Shown here piece after piece: positions 23,564-34,515 of a stretch of 64,000 nucleotides of DNA. Made by a program: the position numbers and the translations under genes. This DNA is from Alnus glutinosa (lineage: Eukaryota > Streptophyta > Magnoliopsida > Fagales > Betulaceae): contig NC_084897.1 of assembly GCF_958979055.1 (NCBI RefSeq), positions 20,375,628 to 20,439,627 on the forward strand, given 5' to 3'. The notes under the pieces are model-generated. The model had not been told where the DNA came from. It did no database searches and saw only the letters and a list, made by a program, of their open reading frames with translations. Each line of letters begins with the position of its first letter. Within the stretch, counting starts at the first letter, position 1.

Positions 23564-24830
23564 TGAAAATTGAAATTGACTTCTAAAATAAATAACCAGT
23601 GTGTGCAATAATGTGCAACAAAATATCACAATGCAGAATTAAAGAAGACATATTTTGTTGACGAAGTGGAAACTTAATTAAGAGAAAAACCACTCCGGGG
23701 CAACCAAACCAAAATATCTACTATTCAGAAGATAAAGCTAGATACAAAGCAGTAACACTCACATACCCCTGATGCAGTGGTCGTACCTTGCTCTCTAACG
23801 TGTAACCCAACACAAACACTTTCCAACCAGGTCTCCTACCTGAAGGGGTCTTCAATGGAATCATTTACCTTAGGGCCGACCCCTAAGATAGACTTCAGTT
23901 TATAGCTCAGCAACAACACACAACAATGGCTTTAGAGAGAACAGATAAGCTCCAATAATCTCACAAAATACTCTCTAAGCTCTGGTGGAATTCAATACCG
24001 AATTCTTGCAGTTATCAATGCCCAAGGGCCTCTATTTATAGGCTGAGGTTCAAATGGGCAACTGCTGTGAAATATACAGGTGCCGTTCGGACGGTGGACA
24101 TGGGCCGTCCGGATGGACAACTGTGCGACTAGAATTTCTGAGATTTTCGCTGAAAATCTTTCCTGTTTGAGAGCCGTGTCCAGACGGTGAGGCACTGTCG
24201 TCCGGACGGTCGCTCGTCAGCTACAAGTAATTTTCATATAAGGCTTCGCGCGTCCGGACCATGGGGGATGGCCCTCCGGACGGTTAATCTTCAACACGTA
24301 ATTTCCATATCTGTTGCGCGTGCGTCCTGACCATGATAGGCAGGCGTTCGGACGGTTGAAATTAAATCCGCAATTTCCATATCTATTGAATGCGCGTCCG
24401 GACCATGCTGACAGACGTCTGGACGGTTATATTTGAATTGCGATTCTTGCCTTAAGGAGAAGTGCATCTGGACGGGAATCCACATCGTCCGGACGGTTGC
24501 AGCAATCTTCCCATATATGAACTTGGAAAGAATCTGAAGCTTGGTTGAATACTGAGAGGCGTCCTGACGAAAATCCACGTCTTCCAGACGGATGATGCTT
24601 GGTCTGTTAGGTGTCCAGACGGTATGGCACGTCGTCCGGACGGCTGGAACTGTGGACAGATGAGCGTCCGGACGGGATGACACGTCATCCGGATGGCTGA
24701 CAGGGAATCGACTTTTCTGACTTGCAAGCAGTGCAGAATCTTCTGAAACACTTCTGAATAACGGAATCCCTGTTGGAGAGCATCTTTACAAACAAGTGAT
24801 TTTTAGAATGAGGCCAATTACAAACTAACA
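23564..24830 (-). repeat. LTR (5' LTR of the - strand copia element)
   Basis: This LTR is 1267 bp and nearly the same as 17464-18785 apart from scattered changes and indels, which means the insertion is not recent. It ends caaactaaca at 24830 beside the TATTT duplicate. Confidence 0.88.
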
Positions 24831-24835
24831 TATTT

Positions 24836-24935
24836 TTTGACATATCCACATAAGAGGAGGAGGGGGGATTCAAACTAGTAACTTCCGCTTCATAAGGCGT
24901 GGTTCCCAGGCGATTGAGCTACTATTGGTGGACAA
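24836..24935 (-). repeat. tRNA-derived SINE copy (left arm of the foldback element)
   Basis: On the - strand the text carries a box A-like tagctcaatcgcctggga and a box B-like tagtttgaatcccc about 35 bp later, then ends in a poly-A-like tail (the T-run on the + strand). The mirror copy in the right arm is at 31221-31330. A free-standing third copy is at 34412-34515. Folding does not give a proper tRNA. Confidence 0.75.
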
Positions 24936-25179
24936 AAATATATTAATTGTGTACAAACTATCATGTGTGATATATTTATAAAAACAAAGTACCATTTCTG
25001 TTACTTATTTAAACCATAGGGGGCACATCATGAAATGTATAAAACGACAGGGGTATATATTGGAAAAAAAAATTGTGTTTAAGTAACAAAAAAAAAAAAA
25101 AAAACATTTGGTCATTTTTTGGGTTATATCAATTAGTCACGCATATTATTTTGTGTTTTCAATTGTTACACAAGACTGA

Positions 25180-25245
25180 TTGTGTGTGTGTGTGTGTGTT
25201 TTTTTTTTTTTTTAATTATTATTATTATTATTATTATTATTTTAT
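25180..25245. repeat. (GT)n, poly-T and (ATT)n simple repeats
   Basis: A tgtg run at about 25182-25200 is followed by about 15 T and then (att)n to about 25243, close to the hAT insertion point. Confidence 0.85.
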
Positions 25246-25769
25246 GAATGGTTCAATTCTTATCAACATTAGGGGTGTGCAAGGGGCGGGGCGGGGCGGT
25301 TTTTCGCCCTTTTTGGCTCCGCCCCACGCACATGCGGGTTGAGTATAGAGGACAGGCAAGCCTCAACGACTTTAGGGTATCCGTGCGGGGCGGATCTGTA
25401 CGGGGCGGGGGGGCGCGGGTTTGCGAGGCGGGGCGGGGCGGGGCGGGTTAAATAGGGGCAATTACATAATTTTTTATTGAATTTTAAAACCATAAAACTA
25501 AAGAAATATTGGCTTTTGCTGTTACCAAAAAAAAAAAAAAATTATTCTTTTTGTATATAGAAACCTAATTAACCATGTAAAGTGTAAACTAAACTAAAAG
25601 TTTAAAAGCCCACTTCAATAATTAAACTTTTTTTTTTAATAAATCAGTAGTTCAGCACTCACTACTCAGCAGTGTAAATGTAAGTAAACATAATATTTTT
25701 TTTAAAGTAAATATCAATCAGCATTCAAAGTTAATAATATAATCAACAAATCAACAATTCTAACAAAAT

Positions 25770-25960
25770 CTTCAGCATCCACTTAATGAAATCAACATAT
25801 TACAATTTCAGCATCCACTTAATGAAATAAACAGATTACAATTTCAGCATCCACCTAATGAAATGATTGAAATCATCATATTACAAATTTACAATTTCAG
25901 CATCCACTTAATGAAATCAACAAATTAAAATTTCAGCATCCACCTAATGAAATAAAAAAA
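25770..25960. repeat. Tandem repeats of about 40 bp in the hAT element
   Basis: The string tttcagcatccac followed by ttaatgaaat or ctaatgaaat occurs five times, with AT-rich spacers. It lies between the transposase 3' end and the left terminus, where hAT elements often keep subterminal repeats. Confidence 0.8.
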
Positions 25961-26369
25961 ACTGAATCCTGATACATATTCATCACTAGATTCACTACAA
26001 GAAATATTAATAATTCTAACATTAAATCTTCAGCATCTATCAAACTAAATCCTAATTAAAGCACACACAAACATAAACATAACAAAGCAAAAGCAACCCA
26101 CCTCCCACCCAAACAAGCAACAGCCAAGCTAAGTAGGCAGTAGAAAAGACAAACAAATCCATCATGCAACCGCTAGCCAGGCAGTAGTAGCAGCACACAT
26201 AAAACCTTAAGTTACAGATCCAGCAGTAAAATTGTAAAACACAAACAAACCAAGCTAGTAGGCTAGTAGCACACATTAACACATAAAACTTAAGTTACAT
26301 TAAAAATAAAGTAAAAGATAATAGCAGAATAAAAAAGGCAACTTCAATCTTCAATCTTCAATCTTCACG

Positions 26370-28727
26370 TCACTGATCCTCCTCAAGCAACATATTGAAT
26401 TTCTTCGAAGTAATTTCTACAAAGAATGAAAAAAGAAAAAGAAAAAAAGAATTACATTCTCAATTGAAACCGATAATTAGAATTTTTCAATTTGTAAATA
26501 CTAAATATCAAAATAAATTAAGAAGTGAATACTGAATAACATAAATCTTACCTGAATCGAGCTTATAACTTTCAGGATCTTCAACCATCTCTGTGTCACA
26601 ACCATTGCCATTGCTCAAGGGTTTTGATCTTAACCAATTTGTGCACATACCAATGCTTCAACTGTTTTGAGGGCCAATGAACTTTGAAAAGGATCCAACA
26701 CACGCCCTCCAATGCTAAACGCCGACTCTGAAGCAACTGTAGTAATGGGAATGGCCAACACAATACGTGCTATTTTTGGCAAGTACTAGGAATTTAGATG
26801 AGTTCACCTTCCACCAATTTAAAATATCAAAATTCACATTTGGTTTTTCAACATCTTCCATCAAATACCGATCTATCTCCAATTTGTTATGAACATCACT
26901 TTTTAAAATTAGGTACTTATGAAACTTGTTCATGAAGTGAAGTGAAAGGTTATCGGTTTCTTCTATCATTGAGGAACCTTGAGGGCATACATATACACTA
27001 CCATGTTCAACTTGAGATGAAGTCTCTCCAGCATCGAGGTGATCATATAATTTTTGAAGGTAGTGCTTCAATTTTTTCACCATATTAGTACATTGCTCCT
27101 CATTAAGAATATTCTTGAACCAAAATTCCAATGACCCCAATTTGGTTTGTGGATCAAGTATGACATCAACAAACATAAACACATTAACCTTATCTAAATC
27201 CCCCCAATACTTATTATATTTCATCATCATTCTCTCCGCCATAGAACTCAATACATAATCACTACTATCACAATACGATTGTATATGCATTTGAATGCCA
27301 CGAATTTCTTGCCAATACATATTAGAAGTCACATACAAAGACCGTGAAAGTCGCAATGTGGCATCATAAAAAAGTTTGAGAAACTTGAGAAAAGTCCTAA
27401 TACGATCCCAGTCATCATAATTAGAAGGTCCCAAACCTTTTTTAGCATTCTTTTCCTCAGTCAACGAAAGAACATAATTCCCATCATACTCTTCCAAAAG
27501 ATCAAAAGCACTCTGCAACACCTTCTAGCATCTTAAAGGTGGAGTTCCATCTAGTTGGAACATCAAGACACAATAAACCCTTGAAAGCAATTTTTCCCTT
27601 TCCATACAATATTTAAAGTTCTCAAATCTTTGGAGAGAAGACTTCACATATTTCACTGCACTTCTAACCTTCACAATGGACTCATCAACTTCTTTCAAAC
27701 TATCAGACACAATAAGATTTAAAATATATGCACAACACTTCACATCCATAAATTGATTCTCCAATATGGCACCAGTCCTATGAGCCGTTCTCTTCCTCAA
27801 GTATTCCAAAGCAGTATCATTAGAAGAATCATTGTCAACTGTGATAGTGAAAATGCTACTAATACCCCACTCAAGCATACACGACTCAATCTTTTGCCCA
27901 ATGGTCTCACCTTTGTGGTTACAAAGTAAACAAAAGTTCAAAATTCTTTTGTGCAAGTTCCAATTATTATCAATAAAATGAGCAGTGATGCACATGTAAT
28001 TCAGGTTCTGTACCGAAGTCCAACTATCAGTGGTAAGACAAACCCGAATATCGGATGTCAAGAACATTGCCCTCAATTTTTCCTTCTTAGACATATAGAG
28101 CCTAACCCAATCTCTCATCATAGTATAACGGGAAGGAATTGAATACCTAGGTTCCACTGTCTTCATGAAGTTCTGTAACCCTTCACCTTCCACAAATCTA
28201 AATGGTAACTCATCCACAATAATCATCTGTGAAGTTGATTCTCTTATTTTTGTAGCATTATACTTGGTAAAAACAAGATTACCATATGTCCCTTCGCCCA
28301 CTACCCCTTGTCCTTCCCTCTTAGCCTCAAAACTCAACTTTGTTCGGGACTTATCAAGCCTACCAGGATATTTTTTGCAACTTTTCCTGATATGTTGTAG
28401 CATGGATGAGGTGCCGCGGCTTCTAGGGTGACAACTAAACAATGTCTTACAATACTTACATTATGATTTAGGATCCTTGGGATCACTCTCCTCTAACCTA
28501 GTAAAATGTTCCCAAACCTTTGATGTTTACTCAAATTTCTTAGGTTTATGTGGGAGAGCTGAACTAGGATTTGGAGAGCCAATAGTTCCTGTAGATCCAA
28601 CCCCAACCCCAACACATTCAACATTATCATTCAACATGGGAGGCATGGTACTGTCCAAAAGACTAGGTGCAGATGACGCAGAACTAGAACCAATAGTATT
28701 ATGACAACCAGTTGAATTATCATCCAT
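26370..28727 (-). pseudogene. hAT transposase pseudogene (BED finger, RICESLEEPER-like)
   Basis: The - strand order matches an Ac-type plant transposase: a Ser/Pro-rich N-terminus (MDDNSTGCHN, from 28727), a BED zinc finger (CKYCKTLFSCH then HIRKSC), the CLTTDSWTS and TVDNDSSND parts of the RNase H-like core, CCAYILNLIVSDSL, then FDLLEEYDGNYVLS, NYDDWDRIRTFLKF and a hAT dimerisation region with VASESAFSIGGRVLDPF. A short last exon is at 26416-26370 (ending LLEEDQ, stop). Two stops interrupt the BED region (one at 28527-28529). One-base indels in A-runs break the frame near 27600, 27525, 26775 and 26640. It cannot make a full protein. Four or more separate lesions argue against sequencing error alone. 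Confidence 0.88.
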
Positions 28728-28951
28728 GACTTGAGTCTACAACTCTACATTAAGTGGGAAAAAAAAAACATAATCAACAGCAAGCTAAACATAATTAAGC
28801 TGAACTTTTATAATCTTATTTAAGAGATTAAAAACAGCAAGCTAAACATAATTATTGATTAAGCTGAACTTTAAATCATACCAAACAAAGTTATGGACTT
28901 GAACTTGTAAAAAACACGATTTAGACCAACAAAGGCAGCAATATAAAAATT

Positions 28952-29366
28952 AGGGGTAATTACCTTTTCCCCTTATGAACTACCAACTTTTGCGCAAAGC
29001 CCCCACAAACTACCTCGACCAAAATAGAGCATTCAACTACCAAAGACAACCCTTTTCCCCCCTTCCGCTAGTCAAAGAGGTTAAAACAAACGGTCAACGG
29101 GTCACATGACCGTCACACGCCGTTTTACCCTCATTTTCTTCCTCTTTTCCCCTCATGAACTACCACCATCTTCCTCTTTTCCCCCCATGAGCTACCACTA
29201 TCTTTCAACATGACCCATTAACTGTTTCTTTTAACCCCTCTAACTGACGGAAGGGGGAAAAATGGTTGTCTTTAGTAGTTGAATACTCTATTTTGGTCGA
29301 GTTGGTAGGTCATAAGGGCATTGCGCATTTTTTGGTAGTTCATGGGGGGAAAAAGTAATTACCCCT
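28952..29366. mobile_element. 415-bp MITE inside the hAT element
   Basis: Ends are aggggtaattac and gtaattacccct, with aaaaatt on both sides (28945-28951 and 29367-29373). The two halves mirror each other around about 29160 (actaccaac, gcgcaaagc, tcgaccaaaatagagcattcaa). It is non-coding. Confidence 0.75.
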
Positions 29367-30592
29367 AAAAATTAACAGCAAGCTAAACATAATTATTAAT
29401 TAAGTTGAACTTTAAATCAAATTACTTATAAAAAAAAAAAAAAAAAAAAAAAAATAGATCTACCTTTATGTCCATTTTCCTACAACAGGTCAAGTAGATG
29501 AATTGCAAGATGATGTTTAAGATATTGAAATTTTACCCACAAGCAAAAGAAAAATCTTTGGATGATATTGAATTAATTGGCAAGCATTATTTATTTCGGC
29601 ACTAAATACAGCATATATGAATCAATATGATATATGTCAATATCTTTTGAATAACAGTAACAAAGAAACAAAGATTGACTCTTAAGAGTAACAGTAATAA
29701 ATATTTACAAGTTTACAACAGGGTTTTTTGGAGTAACATTAACAAATCTTAGAACTTAGAAGTTAGAAGGTACCTTGCGGTCGTCGGTCGGAGACTTGGA
29801 GCCCTTGGCCGTGCAGTTGCAGGCTACAATAAATTCAAACATGAAATAAAGTTAATAAACTGAAATATAAAAGCAAAGACAAATAAATATCAGTGTCAGA
29901 GAAAAGAGAAAAGACTACCAAGAAACGAAGATTGGCGTAGAGAAAAGAGTTGAGTCCATAGAGGCAGAGAGCTCTCCAAAAGGACCAAAACCCTAACGAA
30001 ATTGAGTGTAGGGATTAGGGGTAGACTGGTAGTGGTAGCGGCGGTGCAATGTGAGACTGTGAGGGGTTGAGGGCACTGATGGCGTGGAACTGTCGAATCT
30101 GCCGAAGGGGGCCGTGGTGAACTCTCTGGAGTTTGGACTTTAGGGTTTTTTCAATTTTACGTTTTTTTTTTTTTTTATAATAATTTCGTACAGTGCGGGG
30201 CGGGGCGGAGCCCTAGGATTTTCCCAAATCCGAACCCACAAACCGTACTGCACCATGCTGTTTGCTGAACCAAAAAAGGGGATCCGTTTAGCACATGTGC
30301 GGGTAGAGGCTGTTTAGGTGCGGATCAGGTTTTCGCGGAACCTGCCCAGCCCTAATCAACATATTATTTTGATACACGACATGCATATAGGTTACTTTTG
30401 GTTCAAAACAGGCATACCAATATACCAAATATTGTTTGTGTGCAAAGTACAATTGTGATATAATTACAAAAATAAAGTATCATTTTCTGGTACTTATTAA
30501 AACCACATGGGGCACATCGTGAAATTTATAAAACTACAGGGTATTTATGAAAAAAAATTGTGGTTCTTAATTTTAAGGCTTTTTTTAAAAAA

Positions 30593-30676
30593 AAGAAAAA
30601 AGAAAAAAGAAAAAAGAAAAAAGAAAAAAGAAAAAAGAAAAAAGAAAAAAGAAAAAAGAAAAAAGAAAAAAAAAAA
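30593..30676. repeat. (GAAAAAA)n minisatellite at the palindrome centre
   Basis: About twelve 7-base units gaaaaaa in a row, followed by a short GGTGGC-rich patch. It lies where the two arms of the inner palindrome (30363 to about 30585 against about 30750-30960) meet. Confidence 0.85.
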
Positions 30677-31220
30677 TCTAAGGTGGCTCAGTCACCCCTT
30701 TGGGCCACATGGGGGTGGCCAAACCACGTTTTTTTTTTCCAATAGATACCCCTGTAGTTTTATAAATTTCACGATGTGCCCCATGTGGTTTTAATTAAGT
30801 ACTGGAAATGATACTTTGTTTTTGTAATTATATCACAAATGGTACTTTGTACACAAACAATATTTGGTATATTCGGTATACCTGTTTTGAACCAAAAGTA
30901 ACATATATGCCTGTCGTGTATCAAAATAATATGTTGACAATAATTGAACCCTTCATTAAAAAAAAAAAAAAAAAAAAAAAAATTCAATCCTGTGTAACAA
31001 TTGGAAACACAAAATAATTTGCGTGACCAATTGATATAACTCAAAAAATGACCAAATGCTTGTTACTTAAAAACATTTTTTTTTCCCAATATATACCCCT
31101 GTGGTTTTATACATTTCATGATATGCCCTATGTGGTTTAAATAAGTATCAGAAATGGTACTTTGGTTTTATAAATATATCACACATGGTACTTTGTACAC
31201 AATTAATATATTTTTGTCCC

Positions 31221-31330
31221 AAAGGGATAGCTTAATCGGCTGGGGACCATGCCTCATAAAGTGGAAGTTACTAGTTTGAATCCCTCATCCTCCTCTTGTA
31301 TGGATATGTCAAAAAATAAAATAAAATAAA
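31221..31330 (+). repeat. tRNA-derived SINE copy (right arm of the foldback element)
   Basis: Box A-like gatagcttaatcggctgggg is followed by box B-like tagtttgaatccctc, then an A-rich tail (aaaaaataaaataaaataaa). It is in inverted orientation to the copy at 24836-24935, as expected if the arms were copied from each other. Confidence 0.75.
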
Positions 31331-31487
31331 ATCAATATATTTTGTACCATATATATTATTATTATTATTTTAAAGGATTTTTTTTATAAAAAAAAAAATT
31401 GTTAGGGTGGCCGAGCCACCCCCAAGCGAAATGGGGTGGTTTCGGCCACCCCCATTTTGGCCCTTGGGGGTGGCTAAGCCACCAAAG

Positions 31488-31488
<1 letters not shown>

Positions 31489-31548
<60 letters not shown>
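31489..31548. repeat. (TA)n run
   Basis: About 60 bp of alternating TA next to the GC-rich block of the right arm; a shorter partner run is at about 17023-17042 in the left arm. Confidence 0.9.
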
Positions 31549-31550
<2 letters not shown>

Positions 31551-31973
31551 AAATCATTAAAATAATAATAATAAAAAAAAAAAATGATAGCTACGTCAGC
31601 GCTGAGGTGTACCACGAGGATAGGTGTCGCTCATGCATGCTAACACCTGTAGGATGACATGGCTGGACGTTAGTTTGGACGGAGGTACCATTTCTGTCTT
31701 TTACCATACCACAAGTACCAAATTTGATAAAAAAAGAAAACTGAAAGGACAAAAAATAAAGGTTGTAAAGCACATGAGTGTTTAGGCTATTTAACCTTTT
31801 GAAAAATTCTGGTGGAGTTTTGACCGTTGCCCCAAAGCTATTGGTGGTTTAGGTATCCATAAAATGGAATACCATAATGAGTCTAAAGCTTCAGCATAGG
31901 CTCAAACATTTTCTCTAGAAAATTTATTGGAAAATCTTGCCAATTAAATCAAACATATTTAAATTTAACTTTC

Positions 31974-32450
31974 GTTTGTTTTGGTATAAAATGTTTTTAG
32001 AAAAATTATCTTTTAGAAAAATATTTTATGCTGAAAATATTTTCGGCATTTATCGCGTACAGAAAATCAAAAATATTTTTTATATTTTTATTCAATAATA
32101 TTAATATAGATATAAAATATTTTTTATTCACAACATAAAAATAAATTAACCTAATAATTTGAGTTACAGTAGTGGTCTGGCAAAGGCCCGTCGGTAGTCT
32201 AGCGGTGGCCGAAGATGGCCTGGTGGTGGTCCAGGGGTGGCTCAGTGATGGTTCGACAGTTTGAGAAAGAGAAACTCAAACTTATAAAATGATTTACAAA
32301 ATTTAAAAATGATAACCATTTTTCAAAATTAAAAAAGCTTTTTTAATTAAATAGAAAATATTTCGGTTTGACTTTTATTTTTAATCCCACTAAATATCAA
32401 AAAAAAATATACTTAAAAACATTTTATAAAAAATATTTTATGCAGAAATA
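31974..32450. mobile_element. MITE-like insertion in the LINE
   Basis: Left end tttgttttggtataaaatg and right end aaatattttatgcagaaataaa are inverted partners, separating LINE code on either side. The interior has a GGTGGCC-like patch at about 32195-32255. Its end type is shared with 59141-59800. Confidence 0.5.
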
Positions 32451-33167
32451 AATTGGAGCCTTGTACAAATGTTGACTAGGAAGAAAGCTGTTGTCCAATT
32501 TGTCGGCCCTCTTGAAACTATTAAGCACATCCTGCTTTCTTGTCCTCTTGTAAGGATAATTTGGAGGAATGTCAAATGGCCACTGGCCCACTGGACACTA
32601 GCTAGCAGCTTTGGATCTCTCCCTATTACCGATTGGATCAAAGCCTTTCTTAGACCTCAAACAGTGTTAGATATTTCGGGTCGGAACAAATGGCTCATAT
32701 TTTTTTTAAGTATAGAAAATAATATTAAAATATCAATATATCAAGTATACACCGAGACATATTTGATGTGGGACACATGCATATAGAAGGGTTCCACATG
32801 CATGGATTCCACACTAAATGTGTCTTGGTGATGTACATGCACTAAAATGATATACAAATAAAACATTTCGAGGATGAATAGATTGTGGGGGTGCGAGAAC
32901 AACGCCCTGCGGTATGATATAGGGTATTTTAGAGTTTTTCAAAATACGTATGTACAATTAGGGTTTTTTTATAAGTATGTTATGATGTAACCCTAAATCA
33001 TATAATAAAATATAGCTGTACTTCTGTAGACGTATGCACATTACTGAACCACGTAAATCTATGTTTTGATTTTTTCTTGCTCTCTCTTTTTTATTCTATA
33101 TTATTCATTATTATTGTGCACAATAAAAACACCTTGGATCAAATTTGGTTACTCAGAATAATATAAT

Positions 33168-33672
33168 AGGTTAAATATGTTTTTGTACCTGAGTTTTAGA
33201 AATTTTATTTTTTTAGTACTTGAGTTTCAATTCGCATCACAGATGATACCTCCATTTTGAGAAAATACCAAATTAGTATCCCAGTCAAATTTTCTGTCCA
33301 AAAACTAACGACATGTCACATCACTGCCACTTAGCACCACTAGAAACACGACACCTACCCCTTCTGACATGCACCCACATAATTGCCAAATCAACCCAAA
33401 ATCAGTAAATGACGTGAGTGTGTTATGTAGAAGTATTTAGGTGATTTGGCAATTATGTGAGTGCTAACATCTCAAAAGGGGCAGGTGTCGTGTTCCTAGT
33501 AGTGCTAAGTGGCAGTGACATGGCGAGCCATTAGTTTTTGGACGGAAAACTTAAATGAGGTGTTAATTTGGTATTTTTCCAAAACTGAGGTACCATCTGT
33601 AATGTGAATTGAAACTCAAATACCAAAAAATAAAGTTTCCAAAATCCAATTACTAAGAACATATTTAACCCT
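33168..33672. mobile_element. 505-bp MITE with 8-bp target duplication
   Basis: Ends aggttaaatatgtttttgta and the complement ending aacatatttaaccct are flanked by aatataat (33160-33167 and 33673-33680). The two halves are inverted (tgacatgtcac, gccacttagcacta, caggtgtcgtgtt). It splits the LINE between its zf-RVT and RNase H pieces. The duplication length fits hAT or Mutator-type MITEs. Confidence 0.8.
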
Positions 33673-34411
33673 AATATAATTCACGAACATGCATCTCCTG
33701 ATGTTCATTCTATTATCAAACAAATTTCTAAGGTCTTCTAGACAATATAAAGGCCTGGAAATCTTCACATTTAGGCCTTGAAGACTGGACTGGCCCTCCT
33801 CTAGGCTCCGTTAAGTTGAACTTCGATGTTGCCATCAGACCTTCCTTCTCAGTTGCAACAGCTGTGCTTAGTGACCACCATGGATCCATCATTGCCGCTT
33901 ATGCCAATCGTCTTCCTCCAGGAGAAGTGTTGTGAAGGCACACGCAACCCTCCTTGCAGTCAATCTGGCAGCCTCTTCCACTAGATTCCCGATGCACATA
34001 ATTCTCGTAGTTGTCAAATTTCCCTGTGATTCCCTGCAGAGCCAGCTGAATGGTAAGGTAAATTAAGCAATCGCTTTACGCCTCCGATTAAACAATGCCC
34101 CAAATAGTGATAGTATAATTAAATTTTCTTTTATTAAAAAAATTACTGTTCCACTTATGACAAAAAAGTTAGTCAATGCTCTTTAATTAAGGCCATAATT
34201 ATTATAAAAAATAATATTATGACAAAAAAGTTAGTCTGTTCTTAATTACGATAAAAAATAAATACAAAGAATTGAATTTCAAGATATTAAGAAGAAAAAG
34301 AAGAAAAATGAAAAGTTACATTAATTGTACCTTTAAATCATTACTAAACTCATAATTTTACATGAACTTACAAGTCCATTAAAATAATTTTTAAAATGAA
34401 AGTAATTTTTT

Positions 34412-34515
34412 TTTTTTTTTGACATGTCCACGCAAGAGGGGGAGGCGGGATTCGAACTAGTAGCTTCCGCTTCATGAGGCTTGGTATTCAGCCGATTGAG
34501 CTATCCCTTATGCAA
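34412..34515 (-). repeat. Free-standing tRNA-derived SINE copy
   Basis: On the - strand: gggatagctcaatcggctga (box A-like), then tagttcgaatcccgcc (box B-like), then gacatgtc and a poly-A tail (T-run at about 34412-34427 on the + strand). It lies outside the nest, which shows the unit moves by itself. Confidence 0.75.

Larger units (their letters stand above)
17464..24830 (-). mobile_element. Copia-like LTR retrotransposon with Gag remnant only (TR-GAG-like)
   Basis: Long terminal repeats at 17464-18785 and 23564-24830 start TG and end CA, and TATTT duplicates lie at 17459-17463 and 24831-24835. The primer site is on the - strand beside the right LTR (complement of gctctgatacca, 23551-23562; tRNA-Met type), and a purine tract (complement of aactccccattttg) abuts the left LTR, so the element reads right to left. 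The interior is about 4.8 kb including a later solo LTR. Gag remnants are present, but no protease, integrase, reverse transcriptase or RNase H is seen. It landed in the A-rich tail of a SINE within the foldback element. Confidence 0.87.
25270..30354 (-). mobile_element. hAT DNA transposon, 5.1 kb, with perfect 8-bp target duplication
   Basis: The element starts taggggtgtgca at 25270 and ends tgcccagccctа-like (complement tagggctgggca) at 30354, flanked by ATCAACAT at 25262-25269 and 30355-30362. The subterminal 180 bp on the left and 190 bp on the right are rich in gcggggcgg repeats, unusual in this AT-rich region. A broken Ac/RICESLEEPER-type transposase gene lies on the - strand (28727-26370). 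The 8-bp duplication and the transposase type agree on the hAT superfamily. It sits in the left arm of the foldback element. Confidence 0.9.
16767..31795. mobile_element. Mutator-like foldback element, 2.56 kb without its inserts, 15 kb as found
   Basis: Outer ends are gagttaaata (16767) and its near-complement tatttaac ending at 31795, flanked by the 11-mer cttttgaaaaa at 16756-16766 and 31796-31806. The arms are long imperfect inverted repeats: 16767-17463 plus 24836-25269 plus 30363 to about 30590 on the left, and about 30665-31795 on the right. Shared landmarks in mirror order are tgctttacaacctttatttt, the cagcgctga stretch, a GGGTGGCC-rich block, an (AT)n run, a SINE copy, and the ggtactttgtacac stretch. 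The left arm was opened twice, by the copia element at 17464-24830 and the hAT element at 25270-30354. No transposase of its own is seen, so it was mobilised in trans. Confidence 0.8.
16650..34040 (+). pseudogene. Ancient LINE split by a 15-kb nest of later insertions
   Basis: Plus-strand LINE code appears in the right order on both sides of the nest. Before it (16665-16766) is the end of reverse transcriptase (W-E-A-K, then LIKSVSSSIP, then ISTFEK). After it, from 31802, come FWW and AIGGLGIHKMEY, then a zf-RVT piece near 32490-32610 (KHILLSCPLVRIIW), then an RNase H-like piece near 33795-33940 (SVKLNFDVAIRPS, GSIIAAYANRLPP). Joining the two flanks at the duplicated 11-mer keeps the frame across ISTFEK and FWW. 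Stops and indels show the LINE was already dead. MITEs also interrupt it at about 31974-32450 and at 33168-33672. Confidence 0.8.

Noticed and set aside
25248..25493. Arg/Gly- and Pro-rich ORFs at the left end of the hAT element
   Set aside because: They are read through the gcggggcgg subterminal repeats and have no protein-like features.
30507..30794. Lys-rich ORF
   Set aside because: It is the (GAAAAAA)n minisatellite.
34412..34515. Possible tRNA gene on the - strand
   Set aside because: Box A and box B motifs are present, but no acceptor stem closes and the unit ends in a poly-A tail and is repeated with the same tail, so it is a SINE.
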